Of a stretch of 64,000 bases of DNA, positions 61,607 through 64,000 are shown one piece after another (the first letter of the stretch is position 1; every line of letters begins with the position of its first letter). The notes under the pieces were generated by a model that saw nothing but the letters and a program-made list of their open reading frames with translations, searched no databases and was not told the DNA's origin. The stretch covers positions 62,001 to 126,000 of the forward strand of contig JANTQF010000053.1 of NCBI GenBank assembly GCA_032988165.1, in the 5' to 3' direction. The DNA is from Emmonsiellopsis sp. PD_33 (lineage: Eukaryota > Ascomycota > Eurotiomycetes > Onygenales > Ajellomycetaceae). Made by a program: the position numbers and the translations under genes.

Positions 61607-62288
61607 TTGGATATGGGGGACCATCCCAGTCGAGACTGAGCCGAGCGTTTGATTTCATCCGCAGACTGTCCAACTAGACCAGCAATAGACAAAGTTAGCT
61701 GAGTATTTTTTAACCAGAACTTGGCTATCAGGCAATGCAGGACTCTGGGATATGTATAATCCGAGCCATAGTAGAATTTACTTCTCATTCTCTTCGGTTG
61801 GAAAATAACCAGTCATTGGTATCACCGAAGCTTACACAAGCTGGTACATGTAGGCTACAGGATGGATCTGCTGATAATTCATAATTCACCTGATATAGTT
61901 TGATATATACTAGTAAGTGTAATCCCCCCCTTCCCTGCTGTGTGATATTGAAAATTCACTCAAATTCCGCAGTTGTTTCGCTCCTACATTTAGACATTTT
62001 TTTAGATTTCGACATGAGCTATTCAGGGGTAGCTATTATCACCCAAAAAAACGGGGGGGGGGGGGGGGTTTCGTCGCCAAATTGATTACTGTCCATTAAC
62101 AATGGCTAAAAATTGCGTCGCAAGCGGTACTTGCGTATCCTTTAACAAAAAATTACTTTAGAGAGGTTGGAAAGTTTGTACCAGCAATCTAGTGCAATCT
62201 TCTCCTGAAGCAGTCGCGGCAGAATCGGGTTCGGATGCAGATTTAGTTGGTAACTATATATACATGCAAATGTGACACTACCAGCAAT
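61607..62288. other. Convergent intergenic region with poly-G tract
   Basis: Lies between the 3' ends of the HeLo-pseudokinase and epimerase genes. It contains a run of 16 G at 62,053-62,068, preceded by A7 and a C, possibly of inaccurate length. No gene or RNA is supported. Confidence 0.5.
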
Positions 62289-63454
62289 TCAAATCAAATT
62301 TAGATCCCTGGCTTCTCCCTCAACAATGCTAGGAATAAGATCAAACACAACAGGTTGATGCGGATTCCACCCCAGCAATTTTCTCGCTCGGAATGCATGG
62401 CCCCTTGAATTGGTTCCCCATGCATGTGCCCCTGCTGTGAATTCTGCCTCAGTTTGCGTTCCATCGAGGATTTCTGGGTCAGAAAGGGGAATCAGCCCCT
62501 TGGCAAACGCGGCCTCTGCAACGGCTTTCTGGATATCACCCCAGACAAAGGGTCCATTATCAGCAAAATAATATCCGTCTTGTCCCCATGTGGCATTCCC
62601 CTTGCGTTCTGCTGCTTCTTCGCCCAGGCGAAGATATAAGTCGCTCAGATCTTGAATGTGGACTTGGTGCCAGATGTTCTGGCCTTTGCCGACCTGGATA
62701 CCCCTTTTCCGCTTCAGAACAGTGTTTGCAAGGTTGTAAATCTGGTAACTGCGACGATTGCTAGGTCCGCGGCCTGGTCCGTAAATACAAGGCGGGGCGA
62801 CAATGGCAGTCTTGACTCTGTCTGATGCGCTGGTTCCGACTTCGAGGACAATCTTGTCCACGTCCCGATGCAATGCATCGTCATGGAAAGAAGTCAATTC
62901 CGTGATTCCATCCCAATCATTGAATTCTTTTGCCCGTAGCTCGCCAAAGATTAAGTTGAGGTCGTCCTCGTACGTCAGCATACCGGTGCCGGAAGTATGG
63001 ATCCAATACCCGGGTCTATCAGGTGTATGACTTGAAATCCCCTTCGCGATAGCTTTGGCTGCAGCGACATGGTCACTGTCGGCGAAGTCTTGGTGAAGTA
63101 AATTGGTTAGAATATAAATTAAAATGGGCTTCACAGAAGAACTAGCTTACGATAGACGATATCTGCTTTCGCGGCTTCCCGCTCAAGCAAATCCGCAGAG
63201 TCCAAGTCCCCGTATACGAGTGTAACTGACGGATACTGCCTGGCGACTTCTTGCCCTTTCGCCTTGGTTCGAACAAGGGCTGTAATCTCCCAGTCTGGAT
63301 GAGCCTGGGCAATAGTATAGAGGCCATCTCCCCCAATATAGCCAGTGGCCCCTGTCCTGTTATCGGATCAGCAATTGAACCTATGTGGAAGCAAGGGAAA
63401 TTCAGCAGGGCTGTCCAGTGTCTATACTCACACAAAAACCTTTGTTGAAGCCAT
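62289..63454 (-). CDS. NAD(P)-dependent epimerase/NmrA-like extended SDR
   Basis: The spliced product is 342 aa. Exons on minus: 63454-63432, 63356-63151, 63088-62289; phases fit and splicing restores 'MASTKVFVTGATGYIGGDG', a Rossmann fold with the extended-SDR GxxGxxG at residues 9-15. 'LVYGDLDSADLLEREAAKA' follows as the usual acidic turn after strand beta-3. 'YWIHTSGTGML' (about 102-112) and 'IVAPPCIYGPGRG' are typical of fungal nucleoside-sugar-epimerase-like and NmrA-like proteins. An unambiguous catalytic YxxxK is not obvious, so it may be a redox sensor or an atypical SDR. Substrate and pathway cannot be told. The soluble sequence shows no signal peptide. Confidence 0.85.
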
Positions 63455-64000
63455 TGTAAGCAGAAGTACAGTTCAGAAAGACTGTTGTCTCAATGGCTGA
63501 ATGATTCGGGGTAAACTTAAGCTGGCTTAGCTATGAGTTAAATACTACCCCCTTTCTCAGTTTGAAATGACGTGTCAGGCACAACCCTACTATTCTCGAT
63601 GTTTCGAGTATTTACAAACTCCTGGCCATTAATAATTATTTAAATGAGAGGTTAAATATTACTAATTGGTTTCTTCTCCCGCGTCACCATCAAGCAGATC
63701 CTTCCCTGCCCCTCGTACTGAGATTGCACTATCTTCTCTCTAAAATTCCAATGGGTCCACAGAATTAAGGCCTTTCTTGTAGTCAGTCTCCTGCACCATA
63801 ACTTACATGGGACCTGATGCAACATTACACCTGAACCATTGCTTCTATGTTTGTTACGGTCTGGATAGGCGTCTTTGCTGTGGCTATCGTAGACACCACC
63901 TTTGCTCCTGGAGCCAACCCCTATTCCCTTGAAGGTTTACATCTTCTTAGGGTTTCAATATCACGTGCTATGCTTGAGTTAAAGGCTGCCAATTCTTCCA
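63455..64000. other. Upstream region of the epimerase-like gene, window end
   Basis: Promoter region of the minus-strand gene followed by sequence without a supported reading frame. AT content is moderate ('ttaataattatttaaatgag' near 63,630). No gene or RNA is seen before the window ends. Confidence 0.45.

Noticed and set aside
62053..62068. Run of 16 G as a regulatory or G-quadruplex element
   Set aside because: A single homopolymer in a convergent intergenic region is most simply slippage, and its length may be a sequencing artefact.

Overview
The window is filamentous-fungus DNA. Spliceosomal introns with GT..AG ends and CTAAC-like branch points, gene families such as SomA/Flo8 and HeLo proteins, and the protein sequences point to an ascomycete of the order Eurotiales (Aspergillus/Penicillium/Monascus-like). 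All gene models were built by hand from reading frames and splice signals; no search or alignment was run.

The window has two halves. Positions 1 to about 38,750 are an AT-rich block with no intact gene. I found no CpG dinucleotide in it by eye; the first one is at 38,752. Its reading frames are full of TAA/TAG and of C-to-T or G-to-A replacements, the pattern left by repeat-induced point mutation (RIP) or methylation-linked decay. Relics still recognisable are: a Helitron (minus, left edge), a Ty3/gypsy integrase plus chromodomain (plus, 2.6-4.1 kb), a longer Ty3/gypsy pol (minus, 7.1-12.9 kb), a hAT transposase (plus, 15.8-18.3 kb), an SNF2-family helicase (plus, 25.6-29.0 kb) and a Plavaka-type transposase (plus, 30.0-32.5 kb). 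A 16-bp palindrome related to CTCAGCTTAAGCTGAG recurs about two dozen times, only between 22.9 and 37.9 kb, and may be a subterminal repeat of the Plavaka-type element.

From 39.1 kb the DNA becomes CpG-containing and gene-rich. In order: a U5 snRNP 40-kDa WD40 protein (minus) and the TRAPP subunit Bet3 (plus) from a shared promoter; the LisH/LUFS regulator SomA (plus) behind a long pyrimidine-rich leader; a double-stranded-RNA-binding-domain protein (minus); a Ser-rich conserved hypothetical protein (minus); a very large kinase-ankyrin protein with a C-terminal CaaX box (minus); a HeLo-domain pseudokinase (plus); and an NAD(P)-dependent epimerase-like enzyme (minus).

The most interesting feature is the divergent pair at 54.8-61.6 kb. 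One protein joins acidic tandem repeats, a catalytically complete protein kinase, Sel1-like and ankyrin repeats and a predicted lipid anchor. The other joins a HeLo-type (Het-S/MLKL-like) N-terminal domain to a kinase fold that has lost its catalytic residues. They share a 440-bp promoter holding a perfect 27-bp palindrome with two STRE-like cores. This resembles the receptor-kinase plus MLKL logic of necroptosis. That the pair forms a regulated cell-death or allorecognition module is my inference.
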